64,000 bases of DNA from Micromonospora halophytica (GCF_900090245.1 NZ_FMDN01000020.1:1-64000); one strand, 5' to 3'. Positions 32,963 through 41,535 are shown, counted from the stretch's first letter. Notes: generated by a model not told the origin, from the sequence alone. Made by a program: numbers and translations.

Positions 32963-34786
32963 TCAGACCGGGTCGGCCACCGGAGCGGCCGGGCCGGCGG
33001 TGCCGGCGTGCGCCCCGGTCGGCGCCTTGGGCTTGGCGTCGATGCCGGCCTCGGTGCGCTGCTGGGCGGTGATCGGCGTCGGCGCGCCGGTCAGCGGGTC
33101 GAAGCCGCCCCGGGTCTTCGGGAAGGCGATCACCTCGCGGATCGAGTCCACGCCGGCGAGCAGCATGCAGACCCGGTCCCACCCGAGGGCGATGCCGCCG
33201 TGCGGCGGGGCGCCGTACTTGAACGCCTCCAGCAGGAAGCCGAACTTGTCCTGCGCCTCCTCCGGGGTGATGCCCAGCAGGTCGAAGACCCGCTGCTGCA
33301 CGTCGCTCCGATGGATACGGATCGAGCCGCCGCCGATCTCGTTGCCGTTGCAGACGATGTCGTACGCGTACGCCAACGCCCGGTCCGGGGCCTGCTCGAA
33401 CCGGTCCACCCACTCGGCGTTCGGGGAGGTGAACGGGTGGTGCACGGCCGTCCAGCCGCCCGCCCCGCCGGTGTCCTGGTCGGAGACCCGCTCGAACATC
33501 GGCGCGTCGACCACCCAGCAGAACGCCCAGGCGCTCTCGTCGACCAGCTTGGCCCGCTTGGCGATCTCGATCCGGGCCGCGCCCAGCAGCTCCTGCGCCT
33601 CGCGGGTGTTGGTGCTGGCGGCGAAGAAGACCGCGTCGCCCGGCTTGGCGCCGACCGCGTCGGCCAGGCCGGTCAGGTGCGCCTCGGAGAGGTTCTTCGC
33701 CACCGGGCCGCGCGGGACGCCGGTCTCGGCGTCGAGCACCACGTACGCCAGGCCCTTGGCGCCGCGCGCCCTGGCCCAGTCCTGCCAGCCGTCGAGCTCC
33801 TTGCGGGTCTGCGCCGCGCCGCCGGGCATGACCACCGCGCCGACGTACCCACCGGCGTCGATCGCCCCGGCGAAGACCCGGAACTCGGTGCCGCGCAGGT
33901 AGTCGGTCAGCTCGGTCAGCTCGAGGCCGTAGCGCAGGTCCGGCTTGTCGGAGCCGTACCGGGCCATCGCGTCGTGCCAGGTGATCCGCGGGATCGGCCG
34001 GGGGATCTCGTACCCGGCCAGGTCCTTCCAGAGCGCCGAGACGATCGCCTCACCGAGGTCGATCACGTCGTCCTCGGTGACGAAGGACATCTCGATGTCG
34101 AGCTGGGTGAACTCCGGCTGCCGGTCGGCACGGAAGTCCTCGTCCCGGTAGCAGCGGGCGATCTGGTAGTACCGCTCCAGGCCGCCGACCATCAGCAGCT
34201 GCTTGAACAGCTGGGGCGACTGCGGCAGGGCGTACCAGCTGCCGGGCTGGAGCCGGACCGGGACCAGGAAGTCGCGGGCGCCCTCCGGGGTGGAGCGGGT
34301 CAGCGTCGGGGTCTCGATCTCCAGGAAGTCCCGCTCGTGCAGCACGCGCCGGGCGAGCTGGTTCGCCCGCGACCGCAGCCGCATCGCCTTCGCCGGGCCG
34401 CTACGGCGCAGGTCGAGGTAGCGGTACCTGAGGCGGATGTCGTCGCCGGCCTCGACCTGGTCGTCCACCGGCAGCGGCAGCGGGGCCGCCTCGGAGAGCA
34501 CCTCCAGCTCGCTGGCGGTCACCTCGATTTCGCCGGTGGGCAGCTCCGGGTTCTCGTTGCCCTCGGGACGGCGGGTCACCTCGCCGGTGACCTTGACGCA
34601 GAACTCGTTGCGCAGCGCGTGCGCGTCCTCCTCGCGGAACACCACCTGGACCACACCGGAGCCGTCGCGCAGGTCGACGAAGATGACACCGCCGTGGTCG
34701 CGCCGGCGGGCCACCCACCCGGCGAGCGTCACCGTGGTGCCGGCGTCCGTCGCGCGCAGGCTGCCGGCGTCATGGGTACGGATCAC
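32963..34786 (-). CDS. aspS: Aspartyl-tRNA synthetase
   Basis: A 607-residue class II synthetase. The OB-fold anticodon-binding domain is at the N terminus (VTLAGWVARRRDHGGVIFVD), motif 2 is YYQIARCYRDEDFRADRQPE, the bacterial GAD insertion is in the middle, and motif 3 is GIALGWDRVCMLL. It is probably the aspartate enzyme of the bacterial type; discriminating or not was not determined. GTG 34786 has GAGGAG 9 nt upstream; the longer frame lacks homology. Confidence 0.96.
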   Translation of the reverse strand: MIRTHDAGSLRATDAGTTVTLAGWVARRRDHGGVIFVDLRDGSGVVQVVFREEDAHALRNEFCVKVTGEVTRRPEGNENPELPTGEIEVTASELEVLSEAAPLPLPVDDQVEAGDDIRLRYRYLDLRRSGPAKAMRLRSRANQLARRVLHERDFLEIETPTLTRSTPEGARDFLVPVRLQPGSWYALPQSPQLFKQLLMVGGLERYYQIARCYRDEDFRADRQPEFTQLDIEMSFVTEDDVIDLGEAIVSALWKDLAGYEIPRPIPRITWHDAMARYGSDKPDLRYGLELTELTDYLRGTEFRVFAGAIDAGGYVGAVVMPGGAAQTRKELDGWQDWARARGAKGLAYVVLDAETGVPRGPVAKNLSEAHLTGLADAVGAKPGDAVFFAASTNTREAQELLGAARIEIAKRAKLVDESAWAFCWVVDAPMFERVSDQDTGGAGGWTAVHHPFTSPNAEWVDRFEQAPDRALAYAYDIVCNGNEIGGGSIRIHRSDVQQRVFDLLGITPEEAQDKFGFLLEAFKYGAPPHGGIALGWDRVCMLLAGVDSIREVIAFPKTRGGFDPLTGAPTPITAQQRTEAGIDAKPKAPTGAHAGTAGPAAPVADPV

Positions 34787-34946
34787 GACTTGCGTCTCCT
34801 CATCTGCGGTCCACGTCTGATGCTCGCATTGTGTCAGGGACACCCCGGACCGGCTGGCACCGGGCGGTCACGCCACGCGGACGGCGCGACCGGCGAGGCG
34901 TCCGGCCGAGCCGTGTCCGGCGACGCGACGGGCACCGGCGCGTACG

Positions 34947-35600
34947 GTGTGCCGGGTGCGTGTCGTACCCCGCTGGGCCCTGCTCTCCGCCGCACTCGCC
35001 CCCGTGCTGCTGATCGGTGGCTGGACCCTCGCCGCAGCCCGCCAGCCGGGCGGCTTCGACCAGGTCGCCGCAACGATCAGCGCGCTCGCGGCGAGGGACG
35101 CGGCCGACCGCTGGATCATGACGGTCGCGCTGCTTGGCCTCGGCCTCTGCCACTGCGTCACGGCCGCCGGGTTGCGACCGCTGCGCCCGGCCGGTCGGCT
35201 GATGCTGGCTCTCGGCGGTGTCGCCACCGTCGCGGTCGCCGCCTTCCCGCTGCCCGCCGAGCGCGGGTCCTCCACCCCGCACGGGCTGGCCGCCGCCGTC
35301 GCGTTCGGTGCGCTCGCGGTGTGGCCGGCGTTCGCCGCCGGCAGCCGCCGCGCGCCCGGCCGCGTCACCGGTGTCACTCCCGCCGCGGGTACGGCCTGCG
35401 CCGCGCTGCTGCTCGTGCTGGTCGGCTGGTTCGTGCTGGAACTGGTCGTGGGCGGGCCGCGGATCGGGCTGTCCGAGCGGGTCGCGGCCGGGGCGCAGGC
35501 GCTCTGCCCACTGCTGGTGGCGGTGACGCTCGACCGGGGCCGGCGGGCAGCGGGTGGTTCACCCGGACCACGCCCGCACGCGGAGCGGGCCGCCGGGTGA
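34947..35600 (+). CDS. DUF998 membrane protein
   Basis: 217 residues with about 6 TM helices, starting ALLSAALAPVLLIGGWTLAA and containing QPGGFDQVAATISALAARDA, the conserved loop of DUF998. The role is unknown. The GTG start at 34947 is not certain: a second GTG lies 9 nt later. It is divergent from aspS. Its stop codon is the loop of a strong hairpin shared with the convergent protease gene. Confidence 0.8.
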   Translation: MCRVRVVPRWALLSAALAPVLLIGGWTLAAARQPGGFDQVAATISALAARDAADRWIMTVALLGLGLCHCVTAAGLRPLRPAGRLMLALGGVATVAVAAFPLPAERGSSTPHGLAAAVAFGALAVWPAFAAGSRRAPGRVTGVTPAAGTACAALLLVLVGWFVLELVVGGPRIGLSERVAAGAQALCPLLVAVTLDRGRRAAGGSPGPRPHAERAAG

Positions 35601-35615
35601 CCCGGCGGCCCGCTC
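35583..35615. terminator. Hairpin whose loop is a stop codon
   Basis: Perfect 15-bp arms GAGCGGGCCGCCGGG (35583-35597) and CCCGGCGGCCCGCTC (35601-35615) flank TGA, the stop of the DUF998 gene. It also serves the convergent protease gene ending at 35628. Confidence 0.8.
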
Positions 35616-35627
35616 GCGGTGTGACGG

Positions 35628-36683
35628 TCAGTAGACGCTGACGCCGTAGCGGCTCAGCACCTCGGTGACCGGCTGGAAGTAGGTGGTGCCGCCGGTGCGG
35701 CAGTTGCCGCTGCCGCCGGAGGTGAGGCCCAGCGCGGTGGACCCGCTGAACAGCGAGCCGCCGCTGTCGCCCGGCTCGGCGCAGACGTTGGTGCGGATCA
35801 GCCCGTAGACCGAGCCCTCGGCGTAGTTCACCGTGGCGTTGAGGGCGGTCACCGAGCCGCCGCGCAGGCCGGTGGTGCTGCCGGAGCGCTGCACGCTCTG
35901 GCCGACGTAGGCGTTGCCCGAGCGGGTGATGTCCCGGTAGCTGCCGTTGTAGAGGTAGACGTTGCCCGGCTGCGTGGTGGTCTGGTTGCTGTACCGCACG
36001 ATGCCGTAGTCGTTGCCCGGGAAGCTGGTGCCGTACCGGCTGCCCAGGTAGGAGGTCTGGGCGGAGTTGCTGTACCAGCTCGACGAGATGTTGGTGCAGT
36101 GCCCGGCGGTGATGAAGTACTTGACGCCACTGCTGCTGCGGACGTTGAAGCCCAGCGAGCAGCGTCCGCCGCCGCCGGCGTAGATCGCCTGGCCACCGGA
36201 GATGCGGGTGCTCAGGGTGCCGGCCTCGGCCTCGATCCGGACCGCGCCACCGGTGCGGGCGGCGGCGGCCTTGACCCGCTCCAGCTTGGCGCCGGTCACG
36301 GTGCTGTCGACGGAGACCACGACCTGGTTGGTCGCCGGGTCGGTCCACCAGGCGGTGCCCGGGATCTTCGCCGACCGCTCCAGCTCCGCGGTGGCGGCGT
36401 TCAGCACCGCGGCGCCCCGGGTGACGAGCTTCGGGGTGGCGCCGGCGGCGCGCACCTGGCGGGCGGCGGCCTCGTCGGTCACGGTGACGACCATCTTGCC
36501 GTTGGCGTCGGCGTACGCCCCGGCGGCGCGGTCGCCGAGCCGGTCGGCCAGGCTGGCGGCGGCGTCGGGGGACGCCGGTGCGGGGGCCGCCTGGGCGGGT
36601 GCGCCGAGAAGCGCGCCGGTGACCAGGGTGCCGGCCATGGCGACGGCTGCGGCGCGACGGAGCGATGACCTCGTGGGTCGCAT
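35628..36683 (-). CDS. Secreted S1-family serine protease (alpha-lytic/streptogrisin type)
   Basis: 351 residues: a signal peptide (about 1-32, ending PAQA), an inhibitory propeptide, and a mature protease beginning near ISGGQAIYAG (161). The catalytic triad is His195 (TAGHC), Asp225 (GNDYGIV) and Ser307 (CAEPGDSGGS). Paired Cys match disulfides of the family. It is exported and self-processed. GGAGG lies 7 nt before the ATG. A promoter TTGCGC-17-AATACT is seen upstream (36804-36776). It is divergent from the SGNH hydrolase gene. Confidence 0.92.
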   Translation of the reverse strand: MRPTRSSLRRAAAVAMAGTLVTGALLGAPAQAAPAPASPDAAASLADRLGDRAAGAYADANGKMVVTVTDEAAARQVRAAGATPKLVTRGAAVLNAATAELERSAKIPGTAWWTDPATNQVVVSVDSTVTGAKLERVKAAAARTGGAVRIEAEAGTLSTRISGGQAIYAGGGGRCSLGFNVRSSSGVKYFITAGHCTNISSSWYSNSAQTSYLGSRYGTSFPGNDYGIVRYSNQTTTQPGNVYLYNGSYRDITRSGNAYVGQSVQRSGSTTGLRGGSVTALNATVNYAEGSVYGLIRTNVCAEPGDSGGSLFSGSTALGLTSGGSGNCRTGGTTYFQPVTEVLSRYGVSVY

Positions 36684-36775
36684 GTAACAACCTCCGGAAG
36701 GGGGCGACGGGCGGCGTCACGTCAACGCGCCCGAGGACAACCCGGCCGACCTGGGGAAACCGACCGAGTGAGGCA

Positions 36776-36804
36776 AGTATTCACATATTTAAGTTCATGC
36801 GCAA
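36776..36804 (-). promoter_or_regulatory. Promoter of the S1 protease gene
   Basis: On the minus strand, -35 TTGCGC (36804-36799), 17-bp spacer and -10 AATACT (36781-36776) lie in an AT-rich patch unusual for this window. A long leader follows to ATG 36683. Confidence 0.5.
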
Positions 36805-36857
36805 GGCATCCCTTTGCCCGAATTCACCCCGCTGCCCCAGGTGACCGTGGAGCAACA

Positions 36858-36886
36858 TTGTGGACACAGAGAGTCGTCTATACGAT
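36858..36886 (+). promoter_or_regulatory. Promoter of the SGNH hydrolase gene
   Basis: -35 TTGTGG (36858-36863), 17-bp spacer and -10 TACGAT (36881-36886). The start codon is 45 bp downstream. Confidence 0.55.
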
Positions 36887-36930
36887 CTGGCCACCGCAGT
36901 ACGCCGGCACCCGTGAACCGGAGGCCAACC

Positions 36931-37761
36931 ATGACCCTCGTCCGACGCGCGCTCGCCGCCCTCGCCAGCGCCACCGCCCTCGTCCTGCTCGCCACCACCC
37001 CCGCCGTCGCCGACGCCGGCCCGCCACCGAGTTCGATGGCCAGCCTCGGCGACTCGATCACCCGCGGCTTCAACGCCTGTGGCTGGTACACCGACTGCAC
37101 CTCGCGGTCGTTCAGCACCGGTGACTACTCCAGCGTGAACAGTCACTACCTGCGCGTCCGCGCACTCAACCCGAACATCGGCGGACGCAACCACAACGAC
37201 GCCCGCAGCGGCGCCAAGTCCGCCGACATGTACGGCCAGGCCGGCACCGCGGTCAGCCAGGGCGTCGACTACGTCACGATGCTGATCGGCGCCAACGACG
37301 CCTGCACCAGCTCCGAGTCGTCGATGACCCCGGTGAGCACCTTCCGGGCCAACATCGACGCCGCGCTGAACCGGCTCAAGGCCGGCCTGCCCAACGCCCG
37401 GGTGCTGGTCGTCAGCGTGCCCGACATCCAACGGCTCTGGTACGTCGGCAAGGGCAGCAGCAGCGCCCGCAGCGCCTGGTCGCTCTTCGGCATCTGCCAG
37501 TCGATGCTGGCGAACCCGACCTCCACCCAGCAGGCCGACGTCGACCGGCGCAACCGGGTCCGGCAGCGGGTCGTCGACTTCAACACCCAGCTCGCCCAGG
37601 CCTGCGCCGCGTACGGCCCGAACTGCGACTTCGACGACAACGCGGTGTTCAACTACCCGTTCGCACTGAGCCAGGTCTCCACCTGGGACTACTTCCACCC
37701 CAACACCAGCGGCCAGGCGGTGCTGGCCAGCGTCTCGTACGCCAACGGCTTCGGCTGGTGA
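36931..37761 (+). CDS. Secreted SGNH/GDSL hydrolase
   Basis: 276 residues with a Sec signal peptide (ALAALASATALVLLATTPAVA, split as ALAALASATALVL and LATTPAVA). Block I is SLGDSITRG (nucleophile Ser42), block III is LIGANDAC, and the C-terminal DYFHPN supplies Asp and His. It is probably an exported esterase or lipase. ATG 36931 has GGAGG 7 nt upstream, which fixes the start within a longer frame. Cys pairs suggest disulfides. Confidence 0.9.
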   Translation: MTLVRRALAALASATALVLLATTPAVADAGPPPSSMASLGDSITRGFNACGWYTDCTSRSFSTGDYSSVNSHYLRVRALNPNIGGRNHNDARSGAKSADMYGQAGTAVSQGVDYVTMLIGANDACTSSESSMTPVSTFRANIDAALNRLKAGLPNARVLVVSVPDIQRLWYVGKGSSSARSAWSLFGICQSMLANPTSTQQADVDRRNRVRQRVVDFNTQLAQACAAYGPNCDFDDNAVFNYPFALSQVSTWDYFHPNTSGQAVLASVSYANGFGW

Positions 37762-37834
37762 CCGGCCGGTCCGGCGCGCGGCGGTGACCGTCCGCGCGCC
37801 GGACCGCGCCCGGGTTCCCCGGACCGCCGCGTGC

Positions 37835-38311
37835 TCAGTCGGCCCGGCGGCGCGCTCCGGGGCCGGGTCGCGGCACCACGTCGCGGGGGCGGCCCACCTC
37901 GTGCCCCGCGGCGCAGCGCAGTTCGACGTGGACCTCGGCCCCGCAGTCCCGGTGCCCGACGGAGAGCGGCGAGCCCTCCGGGTCGGCCAGGTAGCGGTCA
38001 CCCCAGCCGAGCACCGCCACCAGCACCGGCCACAGGTCGAGCCCCTTCTCGGTGAGCCGGTACTCGTGCCGCACCCGGCTGCCCGGCTCCTGGTACGGCT
38101 CGCGGTGCAGCACACCCTGCTCGACCAGGGTGGCCAGCCGGTTGGTCAGCACCTGCCGGGGGATGCCGGTGCGCACCCGCATGTCGTCGAAGCGGCGGAC
38201 GCCGTTGAAGACCTCGCGGAGCACCACCAGAGTCCACCGCTCGCCCAGGATCGCCATCGCCCGGGCGATGGTGCAGTTCTCCACCGACCAGTCCAGTGCC
38301 GCGGGTCTCAT
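37835..38311 (-). CDS. HxlR-family transcriptional regulator
   Basis: 158 residues. The HTH region reads CTIARAMAILGERWTLVVLR and MRVRTGIPRQVLTNRLATLV, with the wing EYRLTEKGLDLWPVL, as in HxlR. A basic, Cys-containing tail follows. The -10 TAGCCT ends 7 nt before ATG 38311, so the mRNA is probably leaderless. It is divergent from the thioesterase gene and likely its regulator. Confidence 0.88.
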   Translation of the reverse strand: MRPAALDWSVENCTIARAMAILGERWTLVVLREVFNGVRRFDDMRVRTGIPRQVLTNRLATLVEQGVLHREPYQEPGSRVRHEYRLTEKGLDLWPVLVAVLGWGDRYLADPEGSPLSVGHRDCGAEVHVELRCAAGHEVGRPRDVVPRPGPGARRRAD

Positions 38312-38318
38312 ACCGACC

Positions 38319-38361
38319 AGGCTAGGTCTGATTGACAGACTCAGCAACACGCTGCCAGGCT
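38319..38361. promoter_or_regulatory. Divergent leaderless promoters with shared dyad
   Basis: For hxlR (minus): -35 TTGCTG (38347-38342), 17-bp spacer, -10 TAGCCT (38324-38319). For the thioesterase (plus): -35 TTGACA (38332-38337), 18-bp spacer, weak -10 CAGGCT (38356-38361), then 6 nt to ATG. The dyad GTCTG-N5-CAGAC (38326-38340) fills the hxlR spacer and overlaps the other -35. Confidence 0.55.
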
Positions 38362-38367
38362 GGGTCC

Positions 38368-38883
38368 ATGACTCAGACGCAGGATCCGGCGCGCAGCCGT
38401 ACCTTCACCTGGTCCGACCCGACAGCCGGCGCGGCGCACGTCGGCCGGCGCGGCGGCCTGGAGCTGCTCCGCGCGATGATCGCCGGGGAACTGGCCGCGC
38501 CGCCGATCATGCACCTGATCGACATGGCGCGGATGGAGGCCGACGAAGGCCGGGTCGCCGTCGAACTGGTCCCCCAGGAGTTCCACTACAACCCGCTCGG
38601 CACCGTCCACGGTGGGGTGATCTCCACCCTGCTGGACACCGCCGCCGCCTGCGCGGTGCACACCACCCTGCCGGCCGGGGTCGGCTACACCTCGCTCGAC
38701 CTGAACGTGAAGTTCCTCCGCCCGGTCACCGTCGCCAGCGGCACCCTGCGCTGCGAGGGAACGGTGCTGCAACGCGGCCGCCGCACCGCCCTCGCGGAGG
38801 CCCGCCTCACCGACGCCCGGGGGCGCCTGATCGCCCACGCCACGTCGAGCTGCCTCCTCCTCCCCCTCAACCAGCCCACCTAA
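38368..38883 (+). CDS. Hotdog-fold thioesterase (PaaI type)
   Basis: A 171-residue acyl-CoA thioesterase-like protein. The hotdog core has YNPLGTVHGGVISTLLDTAA, the PaaI-type HGG motif, followed by GYTSLDLNVKFLRPV. ATG 38368 is chosen because the promoter elements end 6 nt before it. The substrate is unknown. Its stop is followed directly by the C-tract repeat. Confidence 0.87.
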   Translation: MTQTQDPARSRTFTWSDPTAGAAHVGRRGGLELLRAMIAGELAAPPIMHLIDMARMEADEGRVAVELVPQEFHYNPLGTVHGGVISTLLDTAAACAVHTTLPAGVGYTSLDLNVKFLRPVTVASGTLRCEGTVLQRGRRTALAEARLTDARGRLIAHATSSCLLLPLNQPT

Positions 38884-39069
38884 TCCCCCACCCCCACCCC
38901 CACCCCCACCCCCACCCCACCCCCGACCCTCGCGATCTTGCACTTCGGGTCATCGATACGGGCGCGATGCACCCTTTGTCGCGGCCGAAACTGCAAGATC
39001 GCGCGCGAGGGTGGGTGGGTGGGTGGGTGGGGGTGGGGGTGGGGGTGGGGGTGGGGGTGGGGGTGGGGG
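38884..39069. repeat. C-tract/G-tract inverted repeat with internal hairpin
   Basis: After the thioesterase stop comes a run of CCCCCA units (38885-38925). A hairpin with perfect 12-bp arms CGCGATCTTGCA (38931-38942) and TGCAAGATCGCG (38992-39003) follows. The region ends in GGGT/GGGGGT units (39009-39069) that abut the stop of the desaturase gene. The C and G tracts are complementary and the G strand can form quadruplexes. Probably a convergent terminator built from an interspersed repeat. Confidence 0.8.
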
Positions 39070-40008
39070 TCAGGGGCGGGCGGCGAGGCGGGCCTCGCGG
39101 GCGGCGCGCTTCTCCTCGAAGCGGGCGGCCGAGCGCTCCAGGCCGTCGAGGTGGGCGGCGATCTGGTCGCGGGCAGTCTCGCCGTCGGCGTCCAGGCCGG
39201 TGACGTTGAAGACGTCCCACTGGCGCAGCACGGGCAGGACCACCTCGTCACGGTGCTGGCGCAGGTCGTAGATGCCGGCGAGGGCGATCGCCACCGACTT
39301 GCGGGCGAAGCCCTCGATCCCGACACCGGGCATCTGGAAGTCGGCCAGCACGTCGGCCACGGCCCGCATCGCCTGGCCGGGGGCCAGCTCGAACGCGGCG
39401 CCGAGCAGGTTGCGGTAGAAGACCATGTGCAGGTTCTCGTCGGCGGCCACCCGGGCCAGCAGCGCCTCGCAGGCCGGATCGGCGGTGGCCTTGCCGGTGT
39501 TGCGGTGCGAGATCCGGGTGGCCAACTCCTGGAACGACACGTACGCCAGGGAGTGCAGCACCTCGTCGCCGTGCACGTTCTCGTAGCCGGCCGACATGTG
39601 CGTCATCCGGGCCCGTTCCAGGGCCACCGGGTCCACCGCCCGGGTCACCGTCAGGTAGTCGCGGATGGCGGTGCCGTGCCGCCCCTCCTCGGCGGTCCAC
39701 CGGTGCACCCAGGTCCCCCACGCGCCGTCCCGACCGAACAGGGTGGCGATCTCGTGGTGGTAAGAGGGCAGGTTGTCCTCGGTGAGCAGGTTGACGATCA
39801 GCGCCGTCCGGGCCACGTCGGAGATGGTCGAGTCGGTCGCCGACCAGGGCTCGCCGCCGAGCGGCCCGTCGAAGGTGCGCCCTTCGCTCCACGGCACGTA
39901 CTCGTGCGGGAACCACTCCTTGGCCATGGACAGATGCCGGTCGAGGTTCTTCGCGACCACGGGTTCGAGTTCGAGCAGCAGGGCGGTCTGGCTCAGCGGG
40001 GCGGTCAT
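39070..40008 (-). CDS. Acyl-ACP desaturase (soluble diiron)
   Basis: 312 residues of the plant-type/DesA acyl-ACP desaturase family. Diiron ligands lie in LLTEDNLPSYHHEI, TAEEGRHG and ADENLHMVFYRN. It inserts a double bond into acyl-ACP in the cytosol, with ferredoxin as probable donor. ATG 40008 has GGGAG upstream. A 29-bp palindrome precedes it, suggesting control by a TetR-type fatty acid regulator. Its stop codon touches the GGGGGT tract. Confidence 0.9.
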   Translation of the reverse strand: MTAPLSQTALLLELEPVVAKNLDRHLSMAKEWFPHEYVPWSEGRTFDGPLGGEPWSATDSTISDVARTALIVNLLTEDNLPSYHHEIATLFGRDGAWGTWVHRWTAEEGRHGTAIRDYLTVTRAVDPVALERARMTHMSAGYENVHGDEVLHSLAYVSFQELATRISHRNTGKATADPACEALLARVAADENLHMVFYRNLLGAAFELAPGQAMRAVADVLADFQMPGVGIEGFARKSVAIALAGIYDLRQHRDEVVLPVLRQWDVFNVTGLDADGETARDQIAAHLDGLERSAARFEEKRAAREARLAARP

Positions 40009-40018
40009 GCGCGTCTCC

Positions 40019-40047
40019 CTACGGTGGCGTAGCTTACGCCACCGTAG
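40019..40047. promoter_or_regulatory. Perfect palindrome upstream of the desaturase gene
   Basis: 13-bp arms CTACGGTGGCGTA (40019-40031) and TACGCCACCGTAG (40035-40047) with a 3-bp centre lie 11 bp from the ATG. The size and symmetry fit a TetR-family operator. No regulator gene is adjacent. Confidence 0.65.
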
Positions 40048-40143
40048 GTCCTCCTCCGCGTACGCGCCAGTAATGTCCCACTCCGCCGGCCCGACCGACC
40101 GCTGCGACGCCTGACGGCTGGTCGGGACCGCCCGGACGATGGT

Positions 40144-41466
40144 TCAGCCGACCAGCGGTTTCAGGTCCTCCCGGGGTGGGGTCCACTCCCCCGCCGCCGC
40201 GGTCACCTGCTCGCCGGAGCGGATGTCCTTCACCTCGTCACCGTCCGCGCCCGGGAACCAGACGTACGGGATGCCGCGTCGCTCGGCGTAGCGGATCTGC
40301 TTGCCGAACTTCGCCGCGCTGGGCGACACCTCGGTGGGGATGCCCCGCGAGCGCAGCGCCTCCGCGACCCGGTTGCTGGCCGGGCGCTCCTCCTCGGCGG
40401 TGACCGCGACCAGCACGCAGGTCGGCACACTGCGCGAGACCGACAGCGCGTTCGCGCCGAAGAGCAGGCCGAGCAGGCGGGTCACCCCGATGGAGATGCC
40501 GACGCCCGGGAAGCGGACGGTGCCGGCGCTGGCCAGGTTGTCGTACCGGCCGCCGGAGCAGATCGAGCCGAACCGCTCGTACCCGATCATCTGCGTCTCG
40601 TAGACGGTGCCGGTGTAGTAGTCCAGGCCGCGGGCGATGCGCAGGTCGGCGACGCAGAGGCCGGGCGAGTGCGCGGCGGCGGTCTCCACCACCGCGGTCA
40701 GCTCCTCGACGCCCTCGTCGAGCAGCGGGTCGCTCACCCCGAGGGCGCGTACCGCGTCGGCGAAGGAGGCGTCCGGCGCGGAGATCTCGGCCAGCGCCAG
40801 GGCCGCCTTGGCCTGCGCCTCGCTCGCCCCCGCGGTCTCGGCGAGCAGCTCGGCGACCTTGGCCGGGCCGATCTTGTCGAGCTTGTCGACCGCGCGCAGC
40901 GCCGCCTCCGGGTCGCCGATCCCGACGCCCCGGTAGAAGCCCTCGCAGATCTTGCGGTTGTTGACCTGGATGCGCACCGGCGGGATCGGCAGCGACCGCA
41001 GCGCATCGCCGATCACCAGCGGCATCTCCGCCTCGTAGTGCGCCGGCAGGGTGTCCCGGTCGACGATGTCGATGTCGGCCTGGAGGAACTCGCGGTAGCG
41101 CCCCTCCTGCGGACGCTCGCCCCGCCACACCTTCTGGATCTGGTAGCGACGGAACGGGAACTGCAGCTTGCCGGCGTTCTCCAGCACGTACCGGGCGAAC
41201 GGCACGGTCAGGTCGAAGTGCAGGCCGAGAGCATCGTCACCGGCCGGGCCGTCGGTGTCGGCCTGCAACCGGCGCAGCAGGTAGACCTCCTTCGAGGTCT
41301 CCCCCTTGCGCAGCAGCTGATCGAGGGGCTCCACCGACCGGGTCTCCAGCGGCGCGAAGCCGTACAGCTCGAAGGTGGCGCGGATCCGGTCGAGGACGAA
41401 CTGCTCGATCATCCGCTGCGCGGGCGTCCACTCCGGGAATCCGGAGATGGGCGTGGGCTTGCTCAT
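40144..41466 (-). CDS. hisS: Histidyl-tRNA synthetase
   Basis: A 440-residue class II synthetase. It begins ISGFPEWTPAQRMIEQFVLD and the motif 2 region reads QIQKVWRGERPQEGRYREFL. The histidine signatures LRIARGLDYYTGTVYE and GGRYDNL, and a C-terminal anticodon-binding domain (SRSVPTCVLVAVTAEEE), are present. ATG 41466. It lies in the conserved block with the metallo-hydrolase, cyclophilins and rel. Confidence 0.96.
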   Translation of the reverse strand: MSKPTPISGFPEWTPAQRMIEQFVLDRIRATFELYGFAPLETRSVEPLDQLLRKGETSKEVYLLRRLQADTDGPAGDDALGLHFDLTVPFARYVLENAGKLQFPFRRYQIQKVWRGERPQEGRYREFLQADIDIVDRDTLPAHYEAEMPLVIGDALRSLPIPPVRIQVNNRKICEGFYRGVGIGDPEAALRAVDKLDKIGPAKVAELLAETAGASEAQAKAALALAEISAPDASFADAVRALGVSDPLLDEGVEELTAVVETAAAHSPGLCVADLRIARGLDYYTGTVYETQMIGYERFGSICSGGRYDNLASAGTVRFPGVGISIGVTRLLGLLFGANALSVSRSVPTCVLVAVTAEEERPASNRVAEALRSRGIPTEVSPSAAKFGKQIRYAERRGIPYVWFPGADGDEVKDIRSGEQVTAAAGEWTPPREDLKPLVG

Positions 41467-41479
41467 GGCGTACTCCCTT

Positions 41480-41535
41480 GCAGCCGCGCGCTGCGCGGCA
41501 GAATCTCCGTTGGCAGCCGCGCGCTGCGCGGCAGA
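41480..41535. repeat. Two 23-bp direct repeats upstream of hisS
   Basis: Copies at 41480-41502 and 41513-41535, spaced 33 bp, each contain the perfect hairpin GCCGCGC-GCT-GCGCGGC. They fill the gap between the metallo-hydrolase stop and the hisS start, so they lie in the hisS leader. Confidence 0.75.

Noticed and set aside
38884..39069. Telomere-like end or assembly artefact
   Set aside because: Genes continue normally on both sides and the tracts enclose an ordered hairpin; length errors in the tracts remain possible.
41480..41535. T-box or CRISPR in front of hisS
   Set aside because: No T-box sequence or specifier structure seen and only two repeats.
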